The notes: a model not told the origin generated them from the letters alone. Counted from the first letter of the stretch, positions 9,806 to 18,709 are shown. The stretch is 64,000 bases of DNA from Mycolicibacterium palauense (GCF_002592005.1 NZ_NVQF01000018.1:1-64000), one strand, 5' to 3'. A program made the numbers and translations.

Positions 9806-11011
9806 TCAGCGCTCGTCGCAGAACTCGGTGATCGGCAGTCCGACGTGGCGTGACTCGGTGGGGAGGTAACCCAGCAGCCGGTCACCGGGTTTGAGGTCGG
9901 TGACGTTGTTGACGGTGCCGCCGGGGCCGAGCAGCCGGACATGCCAGTCGTCCTGGGTGATCACGTTGACGGTGTCGCCCTGCGGGGTGGTCGCGGTGAC
10001 CGACAGCAGGGGGCGCCGTTCGATCTTGACCCGGCCGATGCGTACCTCGCGGGCGGTCCCGTCGCTGCGGACGGCGAGGATGGGTTGTCCGGCGCGCAAC
10101 TCACTGACATAGCGGGTCCGGTTCTCGGGTACCAGGACATAGGAGTGCACGGCCCCCGCATTCCAACGGAACGGGCGGGTGGGCATATACGGCAGTGGGT
10201 GTGTTTCACTGCAGGACAAGAACATACCTCCAGCGAACGAGCCGATCAGACAGCCCTCGTCGGACTCCAGCAGCGAACAGGTGTCGATGCAGGCGCGGTC
10301 GCCCATGCCGATGTGTTCGACGCCGCCGACGGTCAGCTCGACCAGGCCGATCCGCTCCGCGCGGTGCGACACCACACGGGCGAGGGTCGCGACGTCGTCG
10401 GGGCCGGTCGGAGTCAGCAGCAATCCGTCGGAACCGTGTTCGAGCACCAGCTTGACGATCTCGGCGTCGGTGATGTCGTTGACGACGGTGATGGTGCGCC
10501 CGTCGGAGTTCTCCGCCGCGGCGATGACGATCTCCAGCGGGATCTTCGTCGGGTCGGTGAAGGTCAGCACCGTCCACGGCGCGGTCCGGACCAGATCGCA
10601 GGCCCGGTGCAACGTCGCGGCATCCGAGACCACCACCTGCGTGGCCCATTCGGAGCCCGACCAGGGCCCGGTGGGACGGTCACCCCGGACCAGCACCAGG
10701 TCGGGCTCGCCGTACGCGGCCGCCCCGATCTCGGCCTGCTGGATCGCCGCCTCGTCGGCGTCGACGAGGTTGTCAGGGTTGTCCGCGGCGAGGATCCTGC
10801 GGATCGTGGGTGGTAATTCGCTCAGGGTGGCCGCGTCGTCGCAGACTATGCCGTCGAGGCGATGGTGGATGGCCGCCTGAATGACGGCGGGGCGCTGGTC
10901 GGCGTCGACACCGCGAAGGTCGACCCAGGCGAAGTGCTGCTGGTGCCGACTCACCCCGGCGGAGGGCATGGGGGTGATGTGGTCGGTGACGATCTCGGAA
11001 AGCTCGGTCAT
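9806..11011 (-). CDS. 3-dehydroquinate synthase II family cyclase, GriH-like
   Basis: A 401-residue member of the archaeal-type 3-dehydroquinate synthase II family. The diagnostic C-terminal half is intact: VEHIGMGDRACIDTCSLL, GCLIGSFAGGMFL, SETHPLPYMPTRPFRWNAGA. In Streptomyces griseus the homologue GriH converts the GriI product to 3-amino-4-hydroxybenzoate; in archaea the family serves a shikimate route that lacks AroB. The neighbouring GriI-type aldolase gene, 32 bases upstream in the same operon, favours the 3,4-AHBA assignment here, since mycobacteria make 3-dehydroquinate with ordinary AroB. Start at ATG 11011 (MTELSEIV). Controlled with the aldolase from the iron box at 11954. Confidence 0.88.
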   Translation of the reverse strand: MTELSEIVTDHITPMPSAGVSRHQQHFAWVDLRGVDADQRPAVIQAAIHHRLDGIVCDDAATLSELPPTIRRILAADNPDNLVDADEAAIQQAEIGAAAYGEPDLVLVRGDRPTGPWSGSEWATQVVVSDAATLHRACDLVRTAPWTVLTFTDPTKIPLEIVIAAAENSDGRTITVVNDITDAEIVKLVLEHGSDGLLLTPTGPDDVATLARVVSHRAERIGLVELTVGGVEHIGMGDRACIDTCSLLESDEGCLIGSFAGGMFLSCSETHPLPYMPTRPFRWNAGAVHSYVLVPENRTRYVSELRAGQPILAVRSDGTAREVRIGRVKIERRPLLSVTATTPQGDTVNVITQDDWHVRLLGPGGTVNNVTDLKPGDRLLGYLPTESRHVGLPITEFCDER

Positions 11012-11043
11012 GGGGTCCTCGGATGTGGGAAAGGAACTGCCGG

Positions 11044-11919
11044 TCAGGCAGATTCGCGGGAAGCCAGCAGGGGCCGGGAAGTGCCGCTCCGTGCGTCGTG
11101 CAGTCGTTCGGCCAGGCCGGCGGCGACGCGCTGGGGGTCGTGTGCATCGAAGATCATGCGGCCGAAGCTCAGACCGGACACCCCCGACGCGGCGACCTCG
11201 GCACCCAGTGCGATCGCGGTGTCGTCGTCGCCGCATGCGGGGCCGCCTGCCACCAGAATGGGCAGCGGGCAGGAGTCGGCCACCGCCCGCATCGCCTCCG
11301 GAGATCCCGCATAGTCCAGTTTGACGATGTCGGCGCCCAGATCGGTGGCGATCGCCGCCAGGTGTGACAGGGTCTCGATCTGGGACTCGATCTGGATCTC
11401 GACCTGCGCGTCGACCAGCTCGCCCCGTGACCGTGTCTGCGGGCCGCGCGCGTACATCATCGCCAGCAACGGCACCCCGAGCGCTTCACACGCCGTGGCC
11501 ACGGCGCCCAGATCGCTCAACTGTGTTGCCTCGGTGAGCGATCCGACGTTGATGTGGACACTGACCGCATCGGCGCCCAGTCGCAGGCACTCCTCCACCG
11601 AACCCACGATCACCTTGCCGGTGCGATCGATGGCCAGTTCGGTACCCGCCGACAGGTGGATGATCAGGCCCATGTCGGTGAAATGCACCGGGTCGATGGA
11701 ACGGGCACGTCCCTTGTGGACCACGATCGCGTCGGCTCCCGCGGCGGCGAGCATGCCCGCCGTGCTGTCGGCATGGTCGGCACCGCCCAGCGGGCCGATG
11801 GTCACCGAATGGTCCATCGGCACGACCAGGGCGCGGCCGCTGTGGGTGTTGAAGATCCGCGACAGGCGAATCCGCTTCCCGGTGTCTCCGCGCCGACGCC
11901 ACGCGCGGTCTTCAAACAT
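11044..11919 (-). CDS. Class I aldolase, GriI/ADH-synthase family
   Basis: A 291-residue class I aldolase of the family that includes archaeal 2-amino-3,7-dideoxyheptulosonate synthase and Streptomyces GriI, which condenses aspartate semialdehyde with dihydroxyacetone phosphate on the way to 3-amino-4-hydroxybenzoate. Visible signatures are VVPMDHSVTIGPLGG (catalytic Asp), LLAMMYARGPQ (catalytic Tyr) and ADIVKLDYAGS (Schiff-base Lys), plus the C-terminal phosphate-binding VAGGPACGDDD. Pairing with a GriH homologue makes the 3,4-AHBA route far likelier than glycolytic aldolase. Start set at ATG 11919, preceded by GGAG at a good distance; an upstream in-frame ATG at 11955 would overlap the iron box at 11954-11972. 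First gene of a three-gene operon. Confidence 0.9.
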   Translation of the reverse strand: MFEDRAWRRRGDTGKRIRLSRIFNTHSGRALVVPMDHSVTIGPLGGADHADSTAGMLAAAGADAIVVHKGRARSIDPVHFTDMGLIIHLSAGTELAIDRTGKVIVGSVEECLRLGADAVSVHINVGSLTEATQLSDLGAVATACEALGVPLLAMMYARGPQTRSRGELVDAQVEIQIESQIETLSHLAAIATDLGADIVKLDYAGSPEAMRAVADSCPLPILVAGGPACGDDDTAIALGAEVAASGVSGLSFGRMIFDAHDPQRVAAGLAERLHDARSGTSRPLLASRESA

Positions 11920-11953
11920 GGTTGCTCCGATCGAATGCGACCCAAGGGTTTGC

Positions 11954-11972
11954 ATAGGCAAGGCTAGCCTAA
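11954..11972 (-). promoter_or_regulatory. IdeR-type iron box upstream of GriI/GriH operon
   Basis: ATAGGCAAGGCTAGCCTAA matches the mycobacterial IdeR consensus TWAGGTWAGSCTWACCTWA at 16 of 19 positions. It ends 35 bases before the aldolase start, a position suited to iron-dependent repression of the whole operon. Confidence 0.8.
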
Positions 11973-12074
11973 ATCATGTGGAAGTCGTGTCCTACGTGGG
12001 GGCGACTGCCGGCGGGCCCAGCGTGGTCCGCCCGGTCGCCGTGGGGGCGGCCGCGGGGTCCCGGCCGAACCACC

Positions 12075-13262
12075 TCAACCGAAGCGCCACGGAGTGGGGA
12101 AGGGCAGGCCGAAATACACCTCGCCCAACGCATCCTGTTCGGCCGGTGAGGTGGCCCAGCGGTAGAGGCGGGCCCGGCGCAGCGGCCATTCCATCGGGTC
12201 GTCGCTGAACCGATGCAGTGCCGCGGTGAGGGTGGCCGAGAAACTCTGGGCCTGCCAGACCCTGGGTAGCGCGGTGGCGCTGTAGGAGTCGAGGAATCGT
12301 CGCCGGCCGGTGCGATAGAAGGCGCCGAGCGCGTGCGACAACACGCAGGCATCCGAAAGGGCCAGGTTGAGTCCTTTGGCGCCGGTCGGCGGGACGATGT
12401 GTGCGGCGTCGCCGAGCAGAAACAGCGACCCGTACTGCATCGGTTCGGTGACCTCGCTGCGCAGCCGGGCCAGGCTGCGATCGAGGATTTCGCCCGTCTC
12501 CAGTGGGGGACAGTCGTCGGCGTCGCTGCGGCGCAGCAGCTCCTTCCAGATCCTGTCGTCGGACCACTGGGAGAGGTCGGTCTCGGCGGGCACCTGAAGA
12601 TACTGTCGGGTGATGTCGGTGCCCCGCATACTGTGCAGCGAAAGACCCTCGGGGTGCGCGCAATACATGCCTTCCGCGGTGACCGGCGCGGTCCGGGCGA
12701 GAATTCCGAGCCAGGCCACGGGGTAGTCGCGCACGAGGCGGGTCAGCGCGGTCGGGGGCGGTAACGTTCTGCAGAGGCCCTGGCTGCCGTCGCAACCGGC
12801 TACGAAGTCCGCCCGGACGTGATGCGTCTGCCCCTCGACGGTGAATGTCACTGTCGGGTGGTCGGTGTCGATGTCGGCGACGGCGACGTTCTCGGCACCG
12901 AAGATCAGCGGCAGGCCCGCGCCGAGGCGCGCTTCGACGAGGTCGTGAACCACCTCGGACTGGCCGTAGACGTAGCTGTGCCGCCCCGAGCGGGCATGCA
13001 GGTCGAGGTGGTGGGTCTGCCGGTCGAAGCGGACATAGAACCCGTCGTGGACCAGTGCCCGGGAATGCAGGCGGGAGCCGACACCGATGTCGGTGAGCAG
13101 CTCGACGCTCACATGTTCGAGAATGCCCGCCCGAACCCGGTTTTCGACATAGTCTCGGGACCGGTGCTCAATCACCACCGCGTCGATGCCCTGGAGATGC
13201 AGCATCTGGGCCAACGCCAGGCCTGCAGGGCCGGCGCCGATGATCGCGACTTGGCAGCGCAC
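12075..13262 (-). CDS. 4-hydroxybenzoate 3-monooxygenase (PobA) family hydroxylase
   Basis: A 395-residue flavoprotein hydroxylase, nearly the length of Pseudomonas PobA (394). It starts with the FAD motif VAIIGAGPAGLALAQML and keeps RAGILEH, VYGQSEV and GDAAHIVPPTGAKGLNLA. By alignment from memory, the PobA residues that bind and deprotonate the 4-hydroxybenzoate ring are all present: Tyr201 (in GMYCAHPEG), Ser212 and Arg214 (HSMRG), Tyr222 (ITRQYLQVP) and Tyr385 (VYFGLP). The substrate should therefore be a 4-hydroxybenzoate; beside the 3,4-AHBA genes, 3-amino-4-hydroxybenzoate is plausible, giving an aminocatechol. The related platensimycin pathway uses such a hydroxylase on 3,4-AHBA. Start at GTG 13262 gives the family N-terminus; the open frame runs further up without homology. 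An iron box lies about 100 bases upstream. Confidence 0.9.
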   Translation of the reverse strand: MRCQVAIIGAGPAGLALAQMLHLQGIDAVVIEHRSRDYVENRVRAGILEHVSVELLTDIGVGSRLHSRALVHDGFYVRFDRQTHHLDLHARSGRHSYVYGQSEVVHDLVEARLGAGLPLIFGAENVAVADIDTDHPTVTFTVEGQTHHVRADFVAGCDGSQGLCRTLPPPTALTRLVRDYPVAWLGILARTAPVTAEGMYCAHPEGLSLHSMRGTDITRQYLQVPAETDLSQWSDDRIWKELLRRSDADDCPPLETGEILDRSLARLRSEVTEPMQYGSLFLLGDAAHIVPPTGAKGLNLALSDACVLSHALGAFYRTGRRRFLDSYSATALPRVWQAQSFSATLTAALHRFSDDPMEWPLRRARLYRWATSPAEQDALGEVYFGLPFPTPWRFG

Positions 13263-13362
13263 CAACGAGTCCGTCCTTTGTTGAATCCGGATCGGCGACC
13301 CCGGACCACAGTGGGGGCGGGACGCCGAGCCTGTGCGGGCTCTCAACCCGCCACCAATAGGT

Positions 13363-13381
13363 AGAGGCAAGCCTAACCTAA
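13363..13381. promoter_or_regulatory. IdeR-type iron box in divergent promoter region
   Basis: AGAGGCAAGCCTAACCTAA matches the IdeR consensus at 16 of 19 positions, with a perfect right half. It lies in the 247-base gap between the PobA-like gene (minus) and a glycosyltransferase (plus), so it could control either or both. Confidence 0.78.
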
Positions 13382-13509
13382 TTATGTACTATCGTGCAGT
13401 CCGGGGCGGGGTGCGACGGATATCTGACACCGGGGCCCAACACCGAGATCGCCATGGCGACCACCGTGATCCGGGATCGCGGACGACCTGAGAAAGTGAC
13501 TGACTCTTC

Positions 13510-14364
13510 GTGACTGAACTGGCTTCCAACCGCACGGATCGGCGCCCGGACCCGGAGTTCACCGACTCCCATGCCGACAACGAGGCCCTGCCCCTCGTGC
13601 CCGACGGCGAGTCGGCCGACCGCGACGATTCCGACCGTCCGTCGGTCACCGTCGTGATCCCCACACTGAATGAATCACGCAACCTGCCCTACGTGGCCGG
13701 GCGGATGCCGCCTGTCGACCAGATCGTCGTGGTTGACGGCGGCTCGGTCGATGACACGGTGAAGGTTGCCCGCGAGCTGTGGCCGGACGCTACCGTGTTG
13801 CGGCAGAGCCGATCCGGCAAGGGCAACGCCCTGGCGTGCGGCTTCCGTGAGGCCACGGGAGACATCCTGGTGATGATCGACGCGGACGGTTCCACCGACC
13901 CGGCCGAGATCCCGTTGTTCGTCCGGGCCTTGACCGGCGGGGCCGACCTGGCCAAGGGCAGCAGATTCGCCCACGGCGGTGGCAGTGACGACATCACCCG
14001 GTTCCGCCGGGTCGGAAACTGGGGCCTGAACTGGTTGGTCAACCGGATCTTCCGCACCGCGTTCACCGATCTGTGCTATGGCTACAACGCCTTCTGGCGG
14101 CATGCGCTGGCGGCCGTGGACCTGCCGCCGACCGAAATGGCGGACCCGCAGTGGGGCGACGGCTTCGAGGTCGAAACCGTCATCAACGTCCGAATCGCCC
14201 GGAGCGGCTTGCGCATCCGCGAGGTCGGTAGTTTCGAGGGCAGGCGGATCCACGGGCGTAGCAACCTCAATGCCTTCAGCGACGGTCTGCGGGTGTTGCG
14301 GACCATCGGCCGTGAACGTCGTGAGCACAGGGCCGTCGGCGCCAAGATCTCGACCCGGGACTGA
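13510..14364 (+). CDS. Family 2 glycosyltransferase (polyprenyl-phosphate sugar transferase-like)
   Basis: A 284-residue soluble GT-A glycosyltransferase. After about 45 polar residues the domain begins VTVVIPTLNESRNLPYV, followed by VVDGGSVDDT, SGKGNALACGFREATGD and the metal site MIDADGSTDPAEI. This pattern resembles dolichol/polyprenyl-phosphate mannose or glucose synthases, which charge a lipid carrier with a sugar; no membrane segment is present. GTG start at 13510. It is the only plus-strand gene of the island and diverges from the PobA-like gene across the iron box at 13363. The sugar and acceptor are unknown. Confidence 0.85.
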   Translation: MTELASNRTDRRPDPEFTDSHADNEALPLVPDGESADRDDSDRPSVTVVIPTLNESRNLPYVAGRMPPVDQIVVVDGGSVDDTVKVARELWPDATVLRQSRSGKGNALACGFREATGDILVMIDADGSTDPAEIPLFVRALTGGADLAKGSRFAHGGGSDDITRFRRVGNWGLNWLVNRIFRTAFTDLCYGYNAFWRHALAAVDLPPTEMADPQWGDGFEVETVINVRIARSGLRIREVGSFEGRRIHGRSNLNAFSDGLRVLRTIGRERREHRAVGAKISTRD

Positions 14365-14375
14365 GCGGCCCCGAG

Positions 14376-14410
14376 AACGCCGCAACCGGCCCCGGGCCGG
14401 TTGCGGCGTT
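14376..14410. terminator. Bidirectional hairpin terminator
   Basis: A perfect inverted repeat with 17-bp arms (14376-14392 and 14394-14410; left arm AACGCCGCAACCGGCCC) lies between two convergent glycosylation genes, within the 49 bases separating their stops. It should fold in both directions. There is no strong T tract, as is usual in mycobacteria. Confidence 0.8.
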
Positions 14411-14413
14411 ACG

Positions 14414-16594
14414 CTATTCGGGCGGCATCCATTTCCACTTCTCGATGCCGGACCCGTCGTGGCGGAACACCACGGTCTCTCCGTTGCGGTACACCAACGT
14501 CCAGCCCGGCGCGGTGGACAGGTAGCTCTGGAACTCCGGGATCGCCTCGGACCGGTACTCGTTGTAGTACCTGATCGCCTTGCGCGACTGTTCGCTGAAG
14601 ACGACGTAGATGTCGAAGGGGCGCTGGTCCAGCGCCCACTCCAGGGCACCGAGTTGCTCGTCGGTCGGGAACGTGGCCTTCTCGCCGGTGAGGTTGAAGC
14701 TCAACGGATTGTCGAAATCCGGATCGCGCAAGGTCAGTTCGGCGTAGGGCTCACCGACACGTGCCGGCATGCCGCCGGGGTGCAGCATCATGATCCGCAC
14801 CCCGGGCTCGGCGGCTGCGGTGATCGCGTTCATCACGGTGATCTGCTCGCGGCTCTCCACGACCATCGGCCACAGGGCCACGTAGGCGTGGAGCCCGGCC
14901 ACGCCGGCCACGCTCAGCCACAGCGACGCCGCGAGAGCAGGTGCCGATCGGCGGCCCGGCCCCGCGTGGTCGAGGGCCCGGACCAGCACGGGCGCGATCA
15001 GCAGTCCGCACCCGATCAGGCCATAGAGGTAGACGCGGAAGATCGCCTCGCCGCCGTAGCTCTGCCCGAGCAGCAGCAACAGCGGGGAGAACGCCAGGAT
15101 GCACGGGGCCAGGATCGGGCGTCCGCGTCGGCGCAGCCACCAGGCGGCCCCCACCGCGGAGGCGACCACCGCCACCGACAGCGAGCGGCACACCACCGAC
15201 GTGAACCACTTGGCCACGCTGCTGTCGAACCGGCTGAAGTTGCTCGAGGCGTTCTGGACCGGGCTGCCACCGGACAGCAGCCCGTAGGGCAGGACCGCCT
15301 GCAGGTTCAGCAGCAGGTAGCCGACCGCGACGACCACCATGGCCACCAACGCCCACCAGGGTCTGGCGCGCCTGGTCACCACCAGCAGACCGGTGGTCAG
15401 CAGCACCCAGAACGGGGTGAGTTGGTGGGAGGGCACGACGGCCACGAATGGGATGATGGCCAGCGCGCCTGCCGCCGGGGTCTCGCGCGATGCCAGCAGC
15501 AGCACCATCAGCCCGAAGGCCAGGATGAGCGTCCAGGCCTGCGGGGAGAAGTAGTCCTGGCCCACCCAGTTCACGAGTTCGACGACGAAGGCGGCGGTGA
15601 GCGCGACCCGTCGGCTCCAGGAGCACACCCGTGCGGCACTGAAGACGGTCAGCGCGATGAGAATGTGCACCACCGGGGCAAAGACGTGGGCGATCGTGGT
15701 CGGACTCAATCCGGAGACGTCGCAGAACCACGCCGAGGTGACGAAGAAGGCGGGCCACTGGGCGTAGATGTCGGTGCCGTTGGGTTGGATCAGGCCGTGG
15801 ATGAGGATGTAGTCGACCACGGCGATGTGCTTGTAGGTCCAGTCGTATAGCGGCATCTCCGTGGCAACCGTCGTCGTCACACGGCTGACGACGATCGCGG
15901 TCGCCAAGGCGAGTACCGCCGCGGGTAGGTGTGCCGAGCGGATCGCCGAGACGAAGGCCAGTGCGGTGACGACGATCGCGACCGCCAGGACGGGGCCGGA
16001 CCCCGAGAAGAGCAGCCCGTAGAGGCCGGCGTCGGCACCGGGCAGGGCCGGCAGGCTTGCGGCCCACATCACCAGCGCGGCACCGCTCATCGCGACCGAC
16101 GGGTTCGCCCATCTTGACCGCGGCACCGTGGCGGGCCGGCGGATCTCGGGTATCCGCAGCGTCGGCCAGCTGTTCCGGCGGTACCAGAGAACGCTGCTGA
16201 GACCCACCGCGACGATACCGACGACGAGGATGCCCTGGGGGTGCCAGCGGTAGGACCACATCGCGGCGATGGTGACGATCGTGGTCACCGACATCCCGAG
16301 GACCGGCACCACCCCGGCGCGGGCGCGCGGCGGAATCGCCACCCAGCTGAGAATGGCCGAACCCGGTGCGATCGCGACGAAGCCGGCAAGGAACAGCCCG
16401 CGCACCGCAGCCGGCACCGGCAGCAGGGCGGCGGCCCCCAAGAGGGCGCCGACCGCTGCCAGGTCGGCCGGGCGGGTGGGCGTCCGCGGCCAGGGCAGGG
16501 GAGTCGTGGACGACGCGGGGCGACCGTCGGTGTCCCCGGTCGCGGGTACGGCGGCGGCTGGGCCGACCATCTTCGTTGCGCTCACCTCATGCAC
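14414..16594 (-). CDS. Large polytopic membrane protein, GT-C-like
   Basis: A 726-residue integral membrane protein with about a dozen or more predicted helices from residue 40 to about 590 and a C-terminal soluble domain (about 600-726). A short loop after the central helices holds EMPLYDWTYKH and a later segment has NWVGQDYFSPQAW; both resemble polyprenyl-sugar-dependent GT-C enzymes, but no proven catalytic motif can be assigned. It is the last gene of the five-gene minus-strand operon and overlaps the preceding glycosyltransferase by 8 bases if the GTG at 16594 is used; GTG 16585 is an alternative start. Likely role, by context: membrane glycosyl transfer or polymerisation. Confidence 0.75.
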   Translation of the reverse strand: MHEVSATKMVGPAAAVPATGDTDGRPASSTTPLPWPRTPTRPADLAAVGALLGAAALLPVPAAVRGLFLAGFVAIAPGSAILSWVAIPPRARAGVVPVLGMSVTTIVTIAAMWSYRWHPQGILVVGIVAVGLSSVLWYRRNSWPTLRIPEIRRPATVPRSRWANPSVAMSGAALVMWAASLPALPGADAGLYGLLFSGSGPVLAVAIVVTALAFVSAIRSAHLPAAVLALATAIVVSRVTTTVATEMPLYDWTYKHIAVVDYILIHGLIQPNGTDIYAQWPAFFVTSAWFCDVSGLSPTTIAHVFAPVVHILIALTVFSAARVCSWSRRVALTAAFVVELVNWVGQDYFSPQAWTLILAFGLMVLLLASRETPAAGALAIIPFVAVVPSHQLTPFWVLLTTGLLVVTRRARPWWALVAMVVVAVGYLLLNLQAVLPYGLLSGGSPVQNASSNFSRFDSSVAKWFTSVVCRSLSVAVVASAVGAAWWLRRRGRPILAPCILAFSPLLLLLGQSYGGEAIFRVYLYGLIGCGLLIAPVLVRALDHAGPGRRSAPALAASLWLSVAGVAGLHAYVALWPMVVESREQITVMNAITAAAEPGVRIMMLHPGGMPARVGEPYAELTLRDPDFDNPLSFNLTGEKATFPTDEQLGALEWALDQRPFDIYVVFSEQSRKAIRYYNEYRSEAIPEFQSYLSTAPGWTLVYRNGETVVFRHDGSGIEKWKWMPPE

Positions 16595-17873
16595 CGGACA
16601 ACGGGTTGTCGCTGTGCGCGTTCAGCGGCCGGGCGCCCCGGCCCTGGCGTCTACCCCGCCACAGCGCCCACGGCCCACCGAGCACCCAGAACACCTCGGT
16701 CCTGCCGACGCCGCGCGGCACCGCCCCGCCGAACCCGCGGGCCGGTGCGGCGACCGCGCCGTAGGCTGCCCCGAACCGGGCGGTGTCGCGCAACCGGCGA
16801 CGCGCCACGGTGAGTGCGCGGCGCCGGTGCCCGCGATCGAGTGCGACCTTGGTCAGCCAGGCGCCCAGCCCCAGCCCGTAGCCCTTGGCCTGTGCCAGCA
16901 GTGCGTCGGGATCGCTGCGGTGACGATGCCAGACGATGGCCGCGGGGTCGTTCACCAGGGTGTGACCCCCCGCGACGAGCCGGTAGAACAGGTCGATGTC
17001 CTCGCCGCCGCGGGTCGCGGTGCCCGCGCCCAACGCCTCGTCGAAGCCGCCCATCCCGACGACGACGGCGCGTTTGACGGCGAAGTTCGCGCCGGTCCCG
17101 TAACGCCCCACATGGAACGGGAAGAGCGGCAGGTCGGCGGGCGGCTCCGCCAGGCAGTACCGTCGCGGGCTCAAGGAGTCCGCCCAGGACACCCGCTGAT
17201 CGAAATAGGCCTGTGCGGCCGTGCGCAGTTCCCCGCTGGGCACCAGCCCACACACGCACGCGGCGTCGGGATGTTCGCCGAATCCGCGGGCCAGCCCGTG
17301 CAGCCAGCGCGGATCGACGACGACGTCGTCGTCGGTGAAGGCGACGAGACCGTGGCGCGCGGCCCGCAGCCCGGTGTTGCGCGCGGTGGACAGCCCCGGG
17401 GTGGGTTCGAGGACGTAGCGCAGTCGCGGGTCGCCGGCCGCGTCGACCACCCGCGCGGTCGCGTCGGTGCGCGGAGCGTTGTCGACGACGACGATCTCGA
17501 ACTCCGGGTAGTCCAGCGCCGTGATCGAGGCCAACGCGCCGGCCAGGTCCTCGGGCCGGTCCCGGGTGCACAGCACCACCGAGATCGGCGGGGTGGCGGC
17601 CGCGGGTGACCGGGTGACTTCCGGCAGGGGCGGCACCGGGACAGTGAGCACGCCGTCGACGATCTCGGCGTCGACGAACCCGATCGGATTCATGTGGTGC
17701 CGAATCAGGATCCGGGCCCGCGCATAGTCTTTCGCCTCGGCCGGTTCGACGATCACGTGTCCACGGGCACTGTCGGCGTGATCGAGGTCCAACCAGCCGA
17801 CCCAGCGGGCATGGGGTCCCCCGTCGGGTGCGGCGGAACGGGGCATGGCGGGGGAGAGCAGCCGTGGGGTCAT
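16587..17873 (-). CDS. Family 2 glycosyltransferase
   Basis: A 428-residue protein starting MTPRLLSPAMPR. An N-terminal extension of about 125 residues precedes the GT-A domain: ISVVLCTRDRPEDLAGAL, VVDNAPRTDAT, AFTDDDVVVDPRWL (metal-binding Asp cluster), then GTGANFAVKR and RGGEDIDLFYRL (acceptor-side catalytic ED motif). This resembles rhamnosyl- or galactofuranosyl-type transferases acting on lipid-linked glycans. The start ATG at 17873 overlaps the stop of the GH16 gene (ATGA); the open frame extends much further upstream but only as the shadow of that gene. Fourth gene of the iron-box operon. Confidence 0.85.
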   Translation of the reverse strand: MTPRLLSPAMPRSAAPDGGPHARWVGWLDLDHADSARGHVIVEPAEAKDYARARILIRHHMNPIGFVDAEIVDGVLTVPVPPLPEVTRSPAAATPPISVVLCTRDRPEDLAGALASITALDYPEFEIVVVDNAPRTDATARVVDAAGDPRLRYVLEPTPGLSTARNTGLRAARHGLVAFTDDDVVVDPRWLHGLARGFGEHPDAACVCGLVPSGELRTAAQAYFDQRVSWADSLSPRRYCLAEPPADLPLFPFHVGRYGTGANFAVKRAVVVGMGGFDEALGAGTATRGGEDIDLFYRLVAGGHTLVNDPAAIVWHRHRSDPDALLAQAKGYGLGLGAWLTKVALDRGHRRRALTVARRRLRDTARFGAAYGAVAAPARGFGGAVPRGVGRTEVFWVLGGPWALWRGRRQGRGARPLNAHSDNPLSGA

Positions 17874-18709
17874 CGGGTGGTCACCCGCACCCAGTCGACG
17901 AGCATCGTGGCCGGGAAGGGCGTGGACGCATTCGGCGGGCCCGGCCAGTCCCCGCCGACCGCCAGGTTCAGCAGGAGGAAGAACGGTGCGTCGAACACCC
18001 AGCTGGCGCCCGGTTCGAGGTTGAACGGCGTCACGGTGAGCAGCATGATGTCGTCGACCCCGGTGGTGATCCGTCCGGGGGTGCGTTCCACCCAGTAGGT
18101 GTGGAACTCTCCGGCGAGGGGGAACGGGGCCGGACCCGTCGCCGAGATCTGCTGTCCGCGTGCCGTCCCGGTCTGCGGGGCGTGGACCCCGCTGTGGTAC
18201 TCGGCCGCCTCGTTGAGCGTCTCGATCACGTCGATCTCGCCGCAGGCCGGCCATCCGACCTCGCGTAGGTCGACGCCGAGCAGCCAGAACGCCGGGTGCA
18301 GCCCGGCGCCGGCCGGCAGCGCGATGCGGGCCTCGGCGCGGCCCGTGGTGAACGCGAACGAGCTCTCCGTGGTCACGCGCGCGGAGGTGATCGTGCCGGC
18401 GGCGTCACGCCGGGCGGTGATCGCCAGATGGCCGGCGCCGTCCAGGCTCACGTTGGCGGGGTCGTCGGTGTAGACCTGCAGTTCGCCGTTGCCCCAGCCA
18501 CCGCCGCCGGTCTGGGTTCGCCAGTCACCGCCGGGCGGGCTGCCCGCCGGACCGTCGAACTCGTCGGAGAACAGCACACCGTCGTGCGCGGCGGGCTCGG
18601 CATGCCCGATCACGGGGGGCAACGAACAGCCGGTCACCAGCATCGAGAACGCGACGACGGCGGCCCGTCGCCGCAGACGTGGCCGACCCGAGTGCCGGGG
18701 GCCCGTCAT
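17870..18709 (-). CDS. Secreted GH16 family glycoside hydrolase lipoprotein
   Basis: A 279-residue lipoprotein: basic N-terminus, hydrophobic stretch and lipobox MLVTGC (lipidated Cys about residue 25), then a GH16 jelly-roll domain. The catalytic signature GEIDVIE supplies nucleophile and acid/base Glu; FSDEFDG, GWGNGELQVYT and GLHPAFWLLG are typical of the laminarinase-like (beta-1,3-glucanase) branch. GH16 members can also act as transglycosylases. It is encoded between glycosyltransferases with ATGA overlaps on both sides, so it probably trims, releases or remodels the glycan that this operon makes outside the membrane. Confidence 0.88.
   Translation of the reverse strand: MTGPRHSGRPRLRRRAAVVAFSMLVTGCSLPPVIGHAEPAAHDGVLFSDEFDGPAGSPPGGDWRTQTGGGGWGNGELQVYTDDPANVSLDGAGHLAITARRDAAGTITSARVTTESSFAFTTGRAEARIALPAGAGLHPAFWLLGVDLREVGWPACGEIDVIETLNEAAEYHSGVHAPQTGTARGQQISATGPAPFPLAGEFHTYWVERTPGRITTGVDDIMLLTVTPFNLEPGASWVFDAPFFLLLNLAVGGDWPGPPNASTPFPATMLVDWVRVTTR

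Noticed and set aside
11044..11919. Ordinary glycolytic class I fructose-bisphosphate aldolase
   Set aside because: Family resemblance exists, but the adjacent GriH-type gene and iron box favour the GriI-type role.
14078..15850. 590-codon plus-strand frame opposite the GT-C-like gene
   Set aside because: Composition is the Gln/His/Arg-rich pattern of antisense frames and it crosses the terminator hairpin.
16587..18254. Long 555-codon form of the glycosyltransferase
   Set aside because: The part above 17873 is an out-of-frame reading of the GH16 gene, which has a clear catalytic motif and lipobox.
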